From assembly GCF_900455735.1 (NCBI RefSeq), contig NZ_UAUI01000027.1:124001-188000 (forward strand): 64,000 nt of DNA. The letters run 5' to 3'. The notes under the pieces are model-generated. The model saw only the letters and a list, made by a program, of their open reading frames with translations. It was not told the DNA's origin and did no database searches. A program made the position numbers and the translations under genes. This document shows, piece after piece, positions 51,672 to 61,227 of the stretch. The DNA is from Rhodococcus wratislaviensis (GTDB taxonomy: Bacteria > Actinomycetota > Actinomycetes > Mycobacteriales > Mycobacteriaceae). How positions within the stretch are numbered: the first letter of the stretch is position 1; each line of letters opens with the position of its first letter.

Positions 51672-53309
51672 ATGACAACCCCGCTTCCCAGCTACACCAA
51701 CGGCGTGTGGGACGCCCCGATGCTCGGTGACACCATCGGAGACAACTTCGACCGGACCGTGGCTGCCCACGCCGATCGTGACGCCCTGGTCGACCGGCCC
51801 TCGGGGCGGCGGTGGACGTATGCCGAGCTGAGGCGTGACGTCGACGCCGTGGCGGCGGGGTTGCTGAAGCGGGGTATCGGGAAGGGCGACCGGGTGGGGA
51901 TCTGGGCGCCGAACTGCCCGGAGTGGACGCTGATCCAGTTCGCGACGGCCAAGATCGGCGCCGTGCTCGTCAACATCAACCCCGCCTATCGGGCGCACGA
52001 GTTGAAGTACGTGCTCGATCAGGCCGGTATCCGTCTGCTGGTGTCGGCGCCCGAGTTCAAGTCGTCCGACTATGCGGCCATGATCGAGGAGGTCCGGCCG
52101 CAGTGCCCGGACCTCGAGATGGTGGTGCTCCTCGGCAGTGCCGAGTGGAGTCGACTGGCGTCGGACGGCATGGCCGCACACGCCGCCGATCCGGCTCGGC
52201 TGCCGGCCGCGCAGGCGGCCCTGTCCTCGGACGACCCGATCAATATCCAATACACTTCGGGGACAACCGGATTCCCCAAGGGTGCGACGCTCAGTCACCA
52301 CAACATCCTGAACAACGGGTACTTCGTCGGCGAGTTGTGCCACTACACGGAGAACGACCGCGTCTGCATCCCGGTGCCGTTCTACCACTGCTTCGGGATG
52401 GTGATGGGCAACCTGGCGTGCACGAGTCACGGCGCGACGATGGTCATTCCGGGGCCGTCCTTCGATCCGAAAGCGACGCTGCAGGCCGTCGAGGCGGAGA
52501 AGTGCACGTCGTTGTACGGGGTGCCGACGATGTTCATCGCCGAACTCGCCGAACCGGACTTCGCCTCGTTCGACCTGTCGAGCCTGCGGACCGGGATCAT
52601 GGCCGGATCGCCCTGCCCGGTGGAGGTGATGAAGCAGGTCATCGAACAGATGGGGATGGCCGAGGTTTCCATCTGTTACGGCATGACCGAGACGTCGCCG
52701 GTGTCGTTGCAGACCCGGTCGGACGACACGATCGATCAGCGCGTGTCGACGGTCGGCCGCGTCGGTCCGCATCTCGAAATCAAGATCGTCGATCCGGCAA
52801 CGGGGTTGACCGTTCCGCGGGGCACGCCGGGCGAACTGTGCACCCGGGGGTACTCGGTGATGCTCGGGTACTGGAACAACCCGGAGAAGACCGCGGAAGC
52901 GATCGATGCCGGCCGGTGGATGCACACCGGCGATATCGGTGTGATGGATTCCGACGGCTACGTCGCGATCACCGGTCGGATCAAGGACATGGTCATCCGC
53001 GGGGGCGAGAACGTCTATCCCCGCGAGATCGAGGAGTTCCTGTACACGCATCCGGACATCCTCGACGCCCAGGTCATCGGGGTGCCGGACGCGAAGTACG
53101 GGGAGGAACTGATGGTGTGGGTGCGGATGAAGGACGGTGCCGAACCCCTGGACGCGGCGAAGGTGCGCGAATTCTGCACCGGCAAGCTCGCCCACTACAA
53201 GATCCCGAAGTACGTGCATGTCGTCGACGAGTTCCCGATGACGGTGACGGGCAAGGTGCGCAAGGTCGAGATGCGCGAGCAGTCTCTCGACCTGATCGGG
53301 CGCACCTGA
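51672..53309 (+). CDS. acyl-CoA synthetase (AMP-binding, FadD35-like)
   Basis: A 545-residue ANL enzyme. Motifs are the P-loop [19 protein letters not shown] (about 193-211), the A5 region [11 protein letters not shown], adenylate site [20 protein letters not shown], hinge [20 protein letters not shown] and the catalytic lysine in [11 protein letters not shown]. It is typical of medium/long-chain or branched acyl-CoA synthetases next to catabolic genes. GAGGAAGAGTG precedes ATG 51672. It lies 161 bases after the MHS transporter gene, and may activate the acid taken up. It is unlike the synthetase at 1.5-3.1 kb, so the two are not recent duplicates. Confidence 0.88.
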   Translation: MTTPLPSYTNGVWDAPMLGDTIGDNFDRTVAAHADRDALVDRPSGRRWTYAELRRDVDAVAAGLLKRGIGKGDRVGIWAPNCPEWTLIQFATAKIGAVLVNINPAYRAHELKYVLDQAGIRLLVSAPEFKSSDYAAMIEEVRPQCPDLEMVVLLGSAEWSRLASDGMAAHAADPARLPAAQAALSSDDPINIQYTSGTTGFPKGATLSHHNILNNGYFVGELCHYTENDRVCIPVPFYHCFGMVMGNLACTSHGATMVIPGPSFDPKATLQAVEAEKCTSLYGVPTMFIAELAEPDFASFDLSSLRTGIMAGSPCPVEVMKQVIEQMGMAEVSICYGMTETSPVSLQTRSDDTIDQRVSTVGRVGPHLEIKIVDPATGLTVPRGTPGELCTRGYSVMLGYWNNPEKTAEAIDAGRWMHTGDIGVMDSDGYVAITGRIKDMVIRGGENVYPREIEEFLYTHPDILDAQVIGVPDAKYGEELMVWVRMKDGAEPLDAAKVREFCTGKLAHYKIPKYVHVVDEFPMTVTGKVRKVEMREQSLDLIGRT

Positions 53310-53318
53310 CCCGCCTCG

Positions 53319-53816
53319 TCACCTGGTCCGCAGCAACGTCGCCACGGCGACCTGCCCGCGCCGCTCGGCATGCTGCAGGGCCGTCCGGCCGTCCGCGTCC
53401 TCGATGGACCGATCGGCGCCCGCGTCGAGCAGGAGGCGGACGACGTCCTGATACTGGTCGGATCCGTCGCCGTAGACCACGGCCTCGAGCAGGGCAGTCC
53501 AGCCCGGCTCGTTGACGTGGTCTACCGGCACGCCCGCCTCGATCAGCATCCGCACGGTGTCGACGTGGCCGTGCTCGGCTGCCGGGATCAGCGCGGTTCC
53601 GCCGAACCGGTTGGTGCTGGTGACGTCGGCGCCCCGGTCGAGGGTGAGCGCGAGAATCTCGGTCAATCCCTCCGCGCCTGCGTACAGGAACGCCGAGTCC
53701 TCGCGGGCGTTCTTCGCGTTGACATCTGCTCCGGCGTCGATCAGTGCCCGCGCGGTGGCGACGTCGTCACGGGCGACGGCGTCGAACAGCGCGCGTTCCA
53801 GTTCGGGCGTCGACAC
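53319..53816 (-). CDS. ankyrin repeat protein
   Basis: A 165-residue protein of four to five ankyrin repeats: LFDAVARDDVATARALIDAG, ADVNAKNAREDSAFLYAGAE, GGTALIPAAEHGHVDTVRML, WTALLEAVVYGDGSDQYQDV and GRTALQHAERRGQVAVATLL. There is no signal peptide, so it is a cytoplasmic protein-binding scaffold of unknown partner. The start is GTG. It is convergent with the synthetase gene (9-base gap) and shares the strand of hbpS, which ends its own gene 13 bases before this start, so the two may be one operon. Confidence 0.85.
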   Translation of the reverse strand: MSTPELERALFDAVARDDVATARALIDAGADVNAKNAREDSAFLYAGAEGLTEILALTLDRGADVTSTNRFGGTALIPAAEHGHVDTVRMLIEAGVPVDHVNEPGWTALLEAVVYGDGSDQYQDVVRLLLDAGADRSIEDADGRTALQHAERRGQVAVATLLRTR

Positions 53817-53828
53817 GGGGGCGGCTCT

Positions 53829-54413
53829 TCAACCCAGCGACCCGGCGATCGCGTCGAGACCGGCGGCCGCGCAGGCCTGATCCCGCATTCCGTCGGGGGC
53901 GCCACCCACGCCGATACCCGCGATCGACCCGCCGGCCGACTTCACGCTCACCCCTCCGGCGAGGAACAACGTGCCGGGCAGGTCGGCGACCGTCGCGCCG
54001 TCACCCTTGGCCCGTTCGCTCAGATCGCTGGTGTTCGCGCCGAACGCGGCAGCGGTGTACGCCTTCTGGCGGGCCGCCTCGACGGTGTGCTGAGCGGCAT
54101 TGTCCCCGCGCAGCATGGCCTGCACGTTGCCGGCGCGATCGACCACCGACACGGTGACGAAGCCGAGTCCGTCGGCCTGGCACTTCGCGAGCGCCGCCTG
54201 CGCGGCGGCCTGCGCAGTGCCGATTCCGAGACGGTTCTGGCCGACCACGCCGTCAGCACCGTCGATCGGGGCGGGCGCGGCGGCGGTCGCGACCGGAGTG
54301 GACGTCGGACTCGCCTCGTCGGTCGCGGACGTGCCGCACGCCGAGGTGGCGACGATCGCGGCGAGCGGGACGGCGATCGCCAGAATGCGGGGCAGGCGGT
54401 GGAAGGTGCGCAT
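53829..54413 (-). CDS. HbpS/GlcG-family heme-binding lipoprotein
   Basis: A 194-residue exported protein. The signal peptide ends in a lipobox (VATSAC, Cys about 26). A Thr/Pro/Ala linker is followed by the GlcG/HbpS domain: ALAKCQADGLGFVTVSVVDR, AGNVQAMLRGDNAAQHTVEA, ARQKAYTAAAFG, LPGTLFLAGGVSVKSAGGSI and AGIGVGGAPDGMRDQACAAA. In Streptomyces HbpS is an extracellular heme-binding, redox-sensing protein that acts on the sensor kinase SenS. The divergent neighbour here is a SenS-like kinase, so the same relation is likely. The start has only a weak ribosome site. Confidence 0.78.
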   Translation of the reverse strand: MRTFHRLPRILAIAVPLAAIVATSACGTSATDEASPTSTPVATAAAPAPIDGADGVVGQNRLGIGTAQAAAQAALAKCQADGLGFVTVSVVDRAGNVQAMLRGDNAAQHTVEAARQKAYTAAAFGANTSDLSERAKGDGATVADLPGTLFLAGGVSVKSAGGSIAGIGVGGAPDGMRDQACAAAGLDAIAGSLG

Positions 54414-54537
54414 CGGAAGGCCTTTCGGGAAGTGGCGAGCTGACCTGACCAGCCTGGCCCGGCGGTGCCGGTGACCGCATCGGGCCGACGGCGCTCCCGA
54501 ACTCATCCGTCCGGCCCCGGCAGATCATCCGAACGGT

Positions 54538-54562
54538 GGATCCGCGACCCACGGCGGATCCG
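54538..54562. promoter_or_regulatory. direct repeat in hbpS-senS intergenic region
   Basis: GGATCCG occurs at 54538-54544 and 54556-54562 (18-base period), 15-39 bases upstream of the kinase GTG and within the divergent promoter region. Each copy contains the palindrome GGATCC. They are candidate sites for the response regulator. Confidence 0.35.
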
Positions 54563-54576
54563 TAGGATTACTCGAC

Positions 54577-55779
54577 GTGACGACACCCGTGGACGCAGCG
54601 GACAGGTCGGGCGGCGCGGGTCTGCGCGGCCCGCTCGCTACCGCCATACATGTGTCGTTCTACGTCCTCCTCGCGACGTCGACGGCGCGGTACCTGACGT
54701 ACCACGGAGTGAGCGGGCAGTTCGTCGTGGTGGTCGCGTTGATTGCCGCGCTTGCCGCGCTGTACACGTTCACCGCCGTGGTCGCACGGCGGGAAGGCGC
54801 GTGGGAACCGTGGGTGTGGCCGGTCCTGACGACGTGGGCGGTGCTCGTCTGGCTCGCGCCGAGTTTCGCCTGGTGCGCGTTTCCCATGTTCTTCCTGTGC
54901 ACGAGGGCGTACCCGAGCCGGATCGCGTACCCGGTCGTCGGGGTTCTCGCCGTCCTCACGTCGCTGGCGTTCTTCACCTTCTCCGGGCGCAGCGAGTGGG
55001 CCGTGCTGGTGGGACCGCTGTGCACCGGAGCGCTGATCGTCATGGCGTACAGCCAGATCGAGCGGGACGGCCGGGAGCGGGTGCGGCTGCTCCGCCAGGT
55101 GGCGGAGACCCGGTCCCGGCTCGCGGAGACCGAGCGGGAGGCGGGGGTGCTCGCCGAACGCGAACGACTGGCCCGCGAGATCCACGACACCGTGACGCAG
55201 GGACTGACCAGCAGCCTGCTTCGGCTCGAGGCGGCCGAGCAGATCTGGGCGCAGGCAGATCCGCGGACGGAGGCACGGGCACGCGAGGACGTCCGGGTGG
55301 CGACCGGGACGTTGCGCGAGAACCTGGCGGAAACACGCAGTCTCGTGCACCATCTCGCGGCGCCCAACCTGGAATCCCAGCCGATCGATGCGGCACTGCT
55401 CGCCGCCGCGCGTACCCACCACCCGCGGGCAGAGCTCCGGATCGTGGGTACTCCGATCGCGATTCCGGCGGAGGTGACGCACGCGCTGCTGCGGATCACT
55501 CAGAGCGCGGTGTCCAACATCGCCCGGCACGCCCACGCCGAGACCGTGGGTGTCACGTTGACGTACCTACCGGACGCCGTCGCGCTCGACATCTTCGACG
55601 ACGGCACCGGTTTCGACCCTGCGCCCGCCGGATCTCCCTCGGCGCGCGGCGGATACGGCCTGCGCGCGATGCGCAGTCGCGTCGAACAACTGGGCGGCAC
55701 GTTCACCGTCGAGAGCGCACCGGGCGAGGGCACCGTGGTGGCCGCCCAGATACCGTGCGCGAGAGGAACCGCGGCATGA
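54577..55779 (+). CDS. senS: membrane sensor histidine kinase (SenS-like, NarL class)
   Basis: A 400-residue kinase. About five N-terminal membrane helices lie within residues 20-170 (FYVLLATSTARYLTYHG, VVVVALIAALAALYTFTAVV, WVWPVLTTWAVLVWLAPSFA and others), with very short outside loops. A coiled linker leads to the HisKA_3 helix (ERERLAREIHDTVTQGLTSS; His in EIHDT) and a HATPase domain (VSNIARHAHAETVGVTLTYL; DDGTGFDP; GYGLRAMRSRVEQLGG). Five helices plus a divergent HbpS gene fit the SenS system of Streptomyces, so the symbol is given by analogy. The start is GTG. Confidence 0.72.
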   Translation: MTTPVDAADRSGGAGLRGPLATAIHVSFYVLLATSTARYLTYHGVSGQFVVVVALIAALAALYTFTAVVARREGAWEPWVWPVLTTWAVLVWLAPSFAWCAFPMFFLCTRAYPSRIAYPVVGVLAVLTSLAFFTFSGRSEWAVLVGPLCTGALIVMAYSQIERDGRERVRLLRQVAETRSRLAETEREAGVLAERERLAREIHDTVTQGLTSSLLRLEAAEQIWAQADPRTEARAREDVRVATGTLRENLAETRSLVHHLAAPNLESQPIDAALLAAARTHHPRAELRIVGTPIAIPAEVTHALLRITQSAVSNIARHAHAETVGVTLTYLPDAVALDIFDDGTGFDPAPAGSPSARGGYGLRAMRSRVEQLGGTFTVESAPGEGTVVAAQIPCARGTAA

Positions 55780-56402
55780 CGACCGTGACCGTGCTGCTGG
55801 TCGACGACCACGTGGTCGTTCGCGCCGGACTGCGAGCGCTTCTCGACTCGCAGCCGGACATCGAGGTGATCGCCGAGGCGGGCACGGGGGAGGACGCCGT
55901 CGCCGCCGTGAGCACATTCCGGCCGCAACTCGTGACGATGGATCTCGCCCTCGGAGCAGGCATCGACGGGGTGGAGGCCATTCGCCGCATCCGGCAGGTC
56001 GATCGGGACCTTCCGGTGCTGGTGTTCACGACGTACGACACGGACGCCGACGTGGTGCGCGCCATCGATGCCGGTGCCATCGGATACCTCCTGAAGGATT
56101 CGACACCCCCGGAGATCTTCGCCGCCGTGCGCGGCGCGGCCGCCGGCCAGAGTGTGCTGTCGCCGCCCGTCGCGTCGCGACTACTCCAGCAGATGCAGCG
56201 CCCCGAGGAGGCCCTCACGCCGCGGGAGGCCGAACTGCTGACCCTGCTGGCCAAGGGCATGACCAACAAACAGCTCGGCAAAGTCCTGTTCATCAGCGAG
56301 GCGACCGTGAAGACCCATCTCGCCCACATCTACGCGAAGCTCGGTGTCGACACCCGGGCCGCAGCGGTGTCCGTGGCCCTGCGGCGGCAGGGCATTCGCT
56401 GA
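55776..56402 (+). CDS. senR: response regulator (SenR-like, NarL/LuxR class)
   Basis: A 208-residue regulator overlapping the kinase gene by ATGA. The receiver has LLVDDHVVVRAGLRALLDSQ, phosphoacceptor aspartate in LVTMDLALGAGIDG, VFTTYDTDADV and YLLKDSTPPEI. The LuxR output domain is LTPREAELLTLLAKGMTNKQ, LGKVLFISEATVKTHLAHIY and AKLGVDTRAAAVSVALRR. It is the cognate partner of the membrane kinase. Targets probably include the divergent hbpS gene, by analogy with Streptomyces SenR. No terminator is evident before the next small gene. Confidence 0.78.
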   Translation: MTTVTVLLVDDHVVVRAGLRALLDSQPDIEVIAEAGTGEDAVAAVSTFRPQLVTMDLALGAGIDGVEAIRRIRQVDRDLPVLVFTTYDTDADVVRAIDAGAIGYLLKDSTPPEIFAAVRGAAAGQSVLSPPVASRLLQQMQRPEEALTPREAELLTLLAKGMTNKQLGKVLFISEATVKTHLAHIYAKLGVDTRAAAVSVALRRQGIR

Positions 56403-56550
56403 ACCGAGGGGGTGCACAGCGGTACGCCGCGTGAACCTTTTGGCAACGATTTGCCGAAGCCCTGTCGAACGGGTGTCCAGGTGGTTATGTTCGAAATGAG
56501 CGGTGACCTTCCGCTCGCACCATGAATTGCGTGTTGAGAGGACAAGGGCC

Positions 56551-56820
56551 ATGGTCGGCAACATCATCGGCACCATCATCTTCGGTGCGGTCATCGGCGT
56601 TCTGGCGCGTCTCGTGATTCCGGGAAAGCAGGCGATGGGGTGGGTCATCACCGTCGTCCTCGGCATCATCGGTGCGCTGATCGGGTACTGGGTGTGGGAG
56701 GGGCTCCTCGACAAGGGGGACACCGGCGGGATCGACTGGATCCGGTGGATCATCAGCATCGCCGTAGCGGCCGTGCTGACCCTCGGATACACCTCGATGA
56801 CGAGCAAGAACAGGGTGTAG
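56551..56820 (+). CDS. GlsB/YeaQ/YmgE family membrane protein
   Basis: An 89-residue protein with three membrane helices: VGNIIGTIIFGAVIGVLARL, MGWVITVVLGIIGALIGYWV and WIRWIISIAVAAVLTLGYTS. The Gly-rich first helix and PGKQAMGW loop mark the transglycosylase-associated (GlsB/YeaQ/YmgE) family, which is often stress-induced. Function is unknown. ATG 56551 has a purine-rich GAGAGGACAAGG upstream. A good intrinsic terminator follows 24 bases after the stop, so it is probably a single-gene unit. Confidence 0.88.
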   Translation: MVGNIIGTIIFGAVIGVLARLVIPGKQAMGWVITVVLGIIGALIGYWVWEGLLDKGDTGGIDWIRWIISIAVAAVLTLGYTSMTSKNRV

Positions 56821-56843
56821 ACGCCGCATCGCACCGCCACGAG

Positions 56844-56880
56844 AAAGGTCCCGTCCGGTCGTCCGGGCGGGGCCTTTTTG
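56844..56880 (+). terminator. rho-independent terminator
   Basis: A stem formed by GGTCCCGTCCGG and CCGGGCGGGGCC (with one wobble or mismatch) closes around a TCGT loop and is followed directly by TTTTTG. An AAA tract on the other side makes it partly bidirectional, serving also the convergent TetR gene ending at 56893. Confidence 0.85.
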
Positions 56881-56892
56881 CGGCTTCGCCGC

Positions 56893-57498
56893 TCACGGGC
56901 GCAGGCAGAGAAGCGTCATGTCGCGCAGTACTTTCCGGGTGCGCGAGGGGGTGGTGGGATCGGCGCTGTGCGGGGTCGAGTTGATGAGCCCGAACGTGGC
57001 GTGCGCCTTGGTGCGGGCATCCGTCTCGTCGAGTGACGTGTCCACCTGCAGCAGTATCTTCACCCAGATCTCGACGTAGCGCCGCTGCGTCTGCCGGACC
57101 TCTCGGCGGGCCTCGGCGGGCAGGCTCTCCAGATCCCGGTCCTGGATGCGAATGAGGTCGGGTTCGCCGAGCGCGAAGTCCAGATGGAAGTCGATGAGAC
57201 CCTCCAGGGCCACGTCCGGTGTGGGGGCCTCCGCGACGACGAGTGACCCGCCCTCCAGCAGTCGCGTGCTGATCCCGACGAGCAGTTCGACGAGGACGGC
57301 GTCCTTGTTGGGGAAGTGCCGGTACACGGCGGGGCCGCTGATTCCTGCTGCGGAACCGAGGTCCTCGAGGCGGACGCCGAGGAAGCCCCGTTCGGCGATG
57401 AGGCGGGCGGCGGCGTCGAGCAGCTGGCGGCGACGATCCGCCTTCATCTGCTCCCGGCGCGTGATCGGCGCTTCGGTGCCGTCGACGTCTGTGGTCAT
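56893..57498 (-). CDS. TetR regulator of the leucine degradation operon (BkaR-like)
   Basis: A 201-residue TetR repressor with helix-turn-helix [40 protein letters not shown] and [12 protein letters not shown] (about 22-75). It is divergent from the accD1-accA1-fadE19-maoC-citE operon, as is the branched-chain keto-acid regulator BkaR (Rv2506 type) in mycobacteria. The 115-base gap holds several AGTTA-containing half-sites. ATG 57498 is used; the longer upstream frame would cover the operator region. The ligand is probably an acyl-CoA of the pathway (inference). Confidence 0.82.
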   Translation of the reverse strand: MTTDVDGTEAPITRREQMKADRRRQLLDAAARLIAERGFLGVRLEDLGSAAGISGPAVYRHFPNKDAVLVELLVGISTRLLEGGSLVVAEAPTPDVALEGLIDFHLDFALGEPDLIRIQDRDLESLPAEARREVRQTQRRYVEIWVKILLQVDTSLDETDARTKAHATFGLINSTPHSADPTTPSRTRKVLRDMTLLCLRP

Positions 57499-57534
57499 CG
57501 CCTTGCTCTTTCTCGGATGTGGTCTGGACAACTC

Positions 57535-57577
57535 AGTTAATCACAGTTATCTTAGTTTCAGTTATCGAGTATTAACT
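57535..57577. promoter_or_regulatory. operator region of the leucine operon
   Basis: AGTTAAT (57535-57541) and ATTAACT (57571-57577) form a perfect seven-base inverted repeat. Between them CAGTTATC occurs twice (57544-57551 and 57559-57566) as a direct repeat with 15-base period. The AT-rich stretch also suits the promoters of both divergent units. Binding by the adjacent TetR protein is inferred. Confidence 0.55.
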
Positions 57578-57613
57578 CACTCGGCACGGGCGTCAAGACG
57601 AGAAGGCGGCAGG

Positions 57614-59203
57614 ATGGCACTGAGCGGAACCACTGCACGGGAGGGCTACCGGGCAGAGCACACGAAACTGGTGGACGAGCTGAAGTCGAGGCTGGCCGTG
57701 GCCTCGCTCGGCGGCAGCGAGAAGTCGCGCGAGCGGCACGTCAGCCGAGGCAAGCTCCTGCCGCGCGATCGAGTGGACACCCTGCTCGACCCCGGAAGCC
57801 CGTTCCTCGAGATCTCCCCGCTCGCGGCGAACGGACTGTACGACGACGAAAGCCCCGGAGCGGGTGTCATCGCCGGCATCGGCCGGGTGTCCGGCCGGGA
57901 ATGCGTGATCGTCGCCAACGACGCGACCGTCAAGGGCGGCACCTACTACCCGATGACGGTGAAGAAGCACCTGCGGGCGCAGGAGATCGCGCTGCAGAAC
58001 CAGCTGCCCTGCATCTACCTCGTCGACTCCGGCGGCGCGTTCCTGCCAAGGCAGGACGAGGTGTTCCCGGACCGGGAGCACTTCGGCCGCATCTTCTACA
58101 ACCAGGCCACGATGAGCGCGCAGGGCATCCCGCAGATCGCGGCGGTCCTCGGCTCCTGCACCGCCGGCGGCGCCTACGTGCCCGCGATGAGCGACGAGGC
58201 CGTCATCGTCCGCAACCAGGGCACCATCTTCCTGGGCGGCCCGCCGCTGGTGAAGGCAGCCACCGGTGAGGTCGTGACGGCGGAGGAACTCGGCGGCGGC
58301 GACCTGCACTCGAAGGTCTCCGGTGTCACCGACCACCTCGCGGAAGACGACCAGGACGCGCTGCGGATCGTGCGGAACATCGTCGCGACCCTCGGCCCGC
58401 GCGCCGAGCGTCCGTGGGACGTGATCAGCGCCGTCCCCGCGTCGGCGCCGCAGACCGACCTCTACGACGTGGTCCCCACCGACCCGCGCACCCCGTACGA
58501 CGTCCACGAGGTCATCGACCGCATCGTGGATGGCGCCGAGTTCCAGGAGTTCAAGGCGGAGTACGGCAAGACCCTGGTCACCGGTTTCGCGCACATCGAG
58601 GGCCACCCGGTCGGCATCGTCGCCAACAACGGCGTGCTGTTCGCCGAGTCCGCGATGAAGGGCGCGCACTTCATCGAACTGTGCGACAAGCGCAAGATTC
58701 CGCTTCTGTTCCTGCAGAACATCGCCGGCTTCATGGTCGGTCGCGACTACGAGGCGGGCGGCATCGCCAAGCACGGCGCCAAGATGGTGACCGCGGTGGC
58801 GTGCGCCCGGGTCCCCAAGCTGACCGTCGTGATCGGCGGCTCCTACGGTGCGGGCAACTACTCGATGTGCGGGCGGGCGTACTCGCCGCGGTTCCTGTGG
58901 ATGTGGCCGAACGCCCGGATCTCCGTGATGGGCGGCGAGCAGGCGGCGTCGGTGCTCTCGACGGTGCGCAGCGAGCAACTCGACAGTGCGGGCAACCCGT
59001 GGTCGGCCGAGGACGAAGAGGCGTTCAAGGCGCCGATCCGCGAGCAGTACGAGGCGCAGGGCAATCCGTACTACTCGACGGCCAGGCTGTGGGACGACGG
59101 CATCATCGACCCCGCCGATACCAGAACTGTTCTCGGACTGGCGCTCTCGGTGTGTGCGAACGCACCGGTCGAACCGGTCTCCTACGGCGTTTTCCGGATG
59201 TGA
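57614..59203 (+). CDS. accD1: 3-methylcrotonyl-CoA carboxylase, beta (carboxyltransferase) subunit
   Basis: A 529-residue carboxyltransferase. It has the acyl-CoA and carboxybiotin sites: [60 protein letters not shown], and in the second half [40 protein letters not shown] and [13 protein letters not shown]. Length and motifs match the methylcrotonyl/geranyl-type beta subunit, AccD1 in mycobacteria, which works with AccA1 in leucine breakdown. AGAAGG lies seven bases before ATG. It is the first gene of the operon, facing the TetR gene. Confidence 0.88.
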   Translation: MALSGTTAREGYRAEHTKLVDELKSRLAVASLGGSEKSRERHVSRGKLLPRDRVDTLLDPGSPFLEISPLAANGLYDDESPGAGVIAGIGRVSGRECVIVANDATVKGGTYYPMTVKKHLRAQEIALQNQLPCIYLVDSGGAFLPRQDEVFPDREHFGRIFYNQATMSAQGIPQIAAVLGSCTAGGAYVPAMSDEAVIVRNQGTIFLGGPPLVKAATGEVVTAEELGGGDLHSKVSGVTDHLAEDDQDALRIVRNIVATLGPRAERPWDVISAVPASAPQTDLYDVVPTDPRTPYDVHEVIDRIVDGAEFQEFKAEYGKTLVTGFAHIEGHPVGIVANNGVLFAESAMKGAHFIELCDKRKIPLLFLQNIAGFMVGRDYEAGGIAKHGAKMVTAVACARVPKLTVVIGGSYGAGNYSMCGRAYSPRFLWMWPNARISVMGGEQAASVLSTVRSEQLDSAGNPWSAEDEEAFKAPIREQYEAQGNPYYSTARLWDDGIIDPADTRTVLGLALSVCANAPVEPVSYGVFRM

Positions 59204-59208
59204 GTGGA

Positions 59209-61227
59209 ATGACTGAAATGACTCGGATAGATACCGTTCTGGTAGCCAACCGCGGCGAGATCGCGGTGCGCGTGATCCGCACCCTGCGGGCCATGGGAAT
59301 CCGGTCCGTCGCCGTGTTCAGCGAGGCGGATCGGGACGCGCGGCACGTCCGTGAGGCCGACACCGCGGTGCTGCTCGGTCCGGCCGCGGCGCGGGAGAGT
59401 TACCTCGTCATCGAGAAGGTGATCGCGGCGGCGCAGGCCACCGGCGCGCAGGCCATCCATCCCGGTTACGGGTTCCTGTCGGAGAACTCGAAGTTCGCCG
59501 GGGCCTGTGCGGACGCGGGGATCGCGTTCCTCGGCCCGTCCGCTCACGCCATCGAGGTGATGGGCGACAAGATCACCGCCAAGAACGCGGTGGCGAAATT
59601 CGACGTGCCCGTCGTACCCGGCATCGCCCGTCCCGGACTGTCCGACGACGAACTGATCGCGGCCGCCGAGGACATCGGATACCCGGTCCTGGTCAAGCCG
59701 TCGGCAGGTGGCGGCGGCAAGGGCATGCGACTGGTCGAGGAGCCGGGCGCACTCGCCGAGGCACTGCGCAGCGCGCGCCGTGAGGCGGCGTCGGCGTTCG
59801 GCGACGACACGCTCTTCCTCGAGCGATTCGTGTTGCGGCCCCGGCACATCGAGGTGCAGATCCTCGCGGACGGGCACGGGAACGTCGTCCACCTCGGTGA
59901 GCGTGAATGCAGTCTGCAGCGTCGCCACCAGAAGGTCATCGAGGAAGCGCCGTCGCCGCTGCTGGACGAGGCGACACGCGCCCGGATCGGCGAGGCCGCC
60001 TGCAACACGGCACGCAGCGTCGACTACTCGGGAGCGGGAACGGTCGAGTTCATCGTCTCCGCCGACAAGCCCGACGAGTTCTTCTTCATGGAGATGAACA
60101 CCCGGCTGCAGGTCGAGCACCCGGTCACCGAACTCGTGACGGGCCTGGACCTCGTCGAATGGCAGGTGCGAGTGGCCGCCGGTGAGCCTCTCGGCTTCAC
60201 CCAGGACGACATCACCCTCACCGGTCACGCCATCGAAGCCCGCGTCTACGCCGAGGACCCGAGTCGCGGATTCCTCCCCACCGGCGGACTCGTGGCCGAC
60301 GTGGTCGAACCCGCCGGCCCCGGTGTCCGCGTCGACTCCGGGCTGCAGCCCGGCACGGTCGTCGGCAGCGATTACGACCCGATGCTGGCGAAGGTCATCG
60401 CCCACGCCGACGACCGCGCCGGCGCGCTGCGGAAACTGGACCGGGCGCTGGCCGGCACCGGTGTGCTGGGAGTGGTCACCAACATCGAGTTCGCGCGCTT
60501 CCTGCTCGCCGATCGCGACGTGGTGGCCGGCAACCTCGACACCGGTCTGCTCGACCGACGGCTCGAGGACTTCGTCGCGGCGGAGGCCACCGATGCCGCC
60601 CTGATCGCCGCTGCTGCTTTCCGCTGGTTGCAGCGTTGGCCCGAGCGGGCACAGGCCGATCCGTGGGACGTTCCCAGCGGCTGGCGGGTCGGGGTTCCCG
60701 CGCCCACCAGCATCCGGTTGTCCTCTGCCACCCGCACCGACCACGTGCGGATCACCGGCAGCCCGGCCGAGGCCACCGCACAGGTCGAGGACGGCGACAC
60801 CCTGTCCCTGACCGCGGCGCTCGACGGCACCACCCTCTCCGTGGTGATCGACGGCAGGCGCGAAACCTACCGCGTCGCCCAGACCGACGGGCACATCTGG
60901 CTCGCCGGTTCCGACGGCACGACGATGCTGCGTGAGCTCCGTGAACTCAGTGTCCGCACCGGCGACGTCCACGCCGGCGAGGCCGAGATCACCAGCCCCA
61001 TGCCCGGATCCGTCATCGCCGTCGGCGCCGAGGCAGGTGCCCACGTCACCGCAGGTCAGACACTCGTCGTGGTCGAGGCGATGAAGATGGAGCACTCGCT
61101 CACCGCCCCCGTCGACGGCGTCGTCGACATCCTCGTCGCACCCGGTGACCAGGTGATGGTCGACCAGCTGCTCGCACGAGTCACCCCGCACACCGACACC
61201 ACCGACACGAAAGAAGACGCGTCATGA
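59209..61227 (+). CDS. accA1: acyl-CoA carboxylase, alpha (biotin) subunit
   Basis: A 672-residue subunit. The biotin carboxylase part (1-450) starts [20 protein letters not shown] and has the ATP-grasp loop [14 protein letters not shown] and [21 protein letters not shown] linker domain follows, and the C-terminal biotinyl domain has the biotin lysine in [11 protein letters not shown] (about residue 625). It charges biotin with CO2 for the AccD1 subunit to carboxylate 3-methylcrotonyl-CoA. ATG 59209 lies five bases after the accD1 stop; ATG 59218 is a second in-frame option. It overlaps the next gene by ATGA. Confidence 0.9.
   Translation: MTEMTRIDTVLVANRGEIAVRVIRTLRAMGIRSVAVFSEADRDARHVREADTAVLLGPAAARESYLVIEKVIAAAQATGAQAIHPGYGFLSENSKFAGACADAGIAFLGPSAHAIEVMGDKITAKNAVAKFDVPVVPGIARPGLSDDELIAAAEDIGYPVLVKPSAGGGGKGMRLVEEPGALAEALRSARREAASAFGDDTLFLERFVLRPRHIEVQILADGHGNVVHLGERECSLQRRHQKVIEEAPSPLLDEATRARIGEAACNTARSVDYSGAGTVEFIVSADKPDEFFFMEMNTRLQVEHPVTELVTGLDLVEWQVRVAAGEPLGFTQDDITLTGHAIEARVYAEDPSRGFLPTGGLVADVVEPAGPGVRVDSGLQPGTVVGSDYDPMLAKVIAHADDRAGALRKLDRALAGTGVLGVVTNIEFARFLLADRDVVAGNLDTGLLDRRLEDFVAAEATDAALIAAAAFRWLQRWPERAQADPWDVPSGWRVGVPAPTSIRLSSATRTDHVRITGSPAEATAQVEDGDTLSLTAALDGTTLSVVIDGRRETYRVAQTDGHIWLAGSDGTTMLRELRELSVRTGDVHAGEAEITSPMPGSVIAVGAEAGAHVTAGQTLVVVEAMKMEHSLTAPVDGVVDILVAPGDQVMVDQLLARVTPHTDTTDTKEDAS

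Noticed and set aside
51672-53309. Recent duplication of the acyl-CoA synthetase at 1535-3097
   Set aside because: The two proteins share only the common ANL motifs; the sequences between motifs differ throughout.
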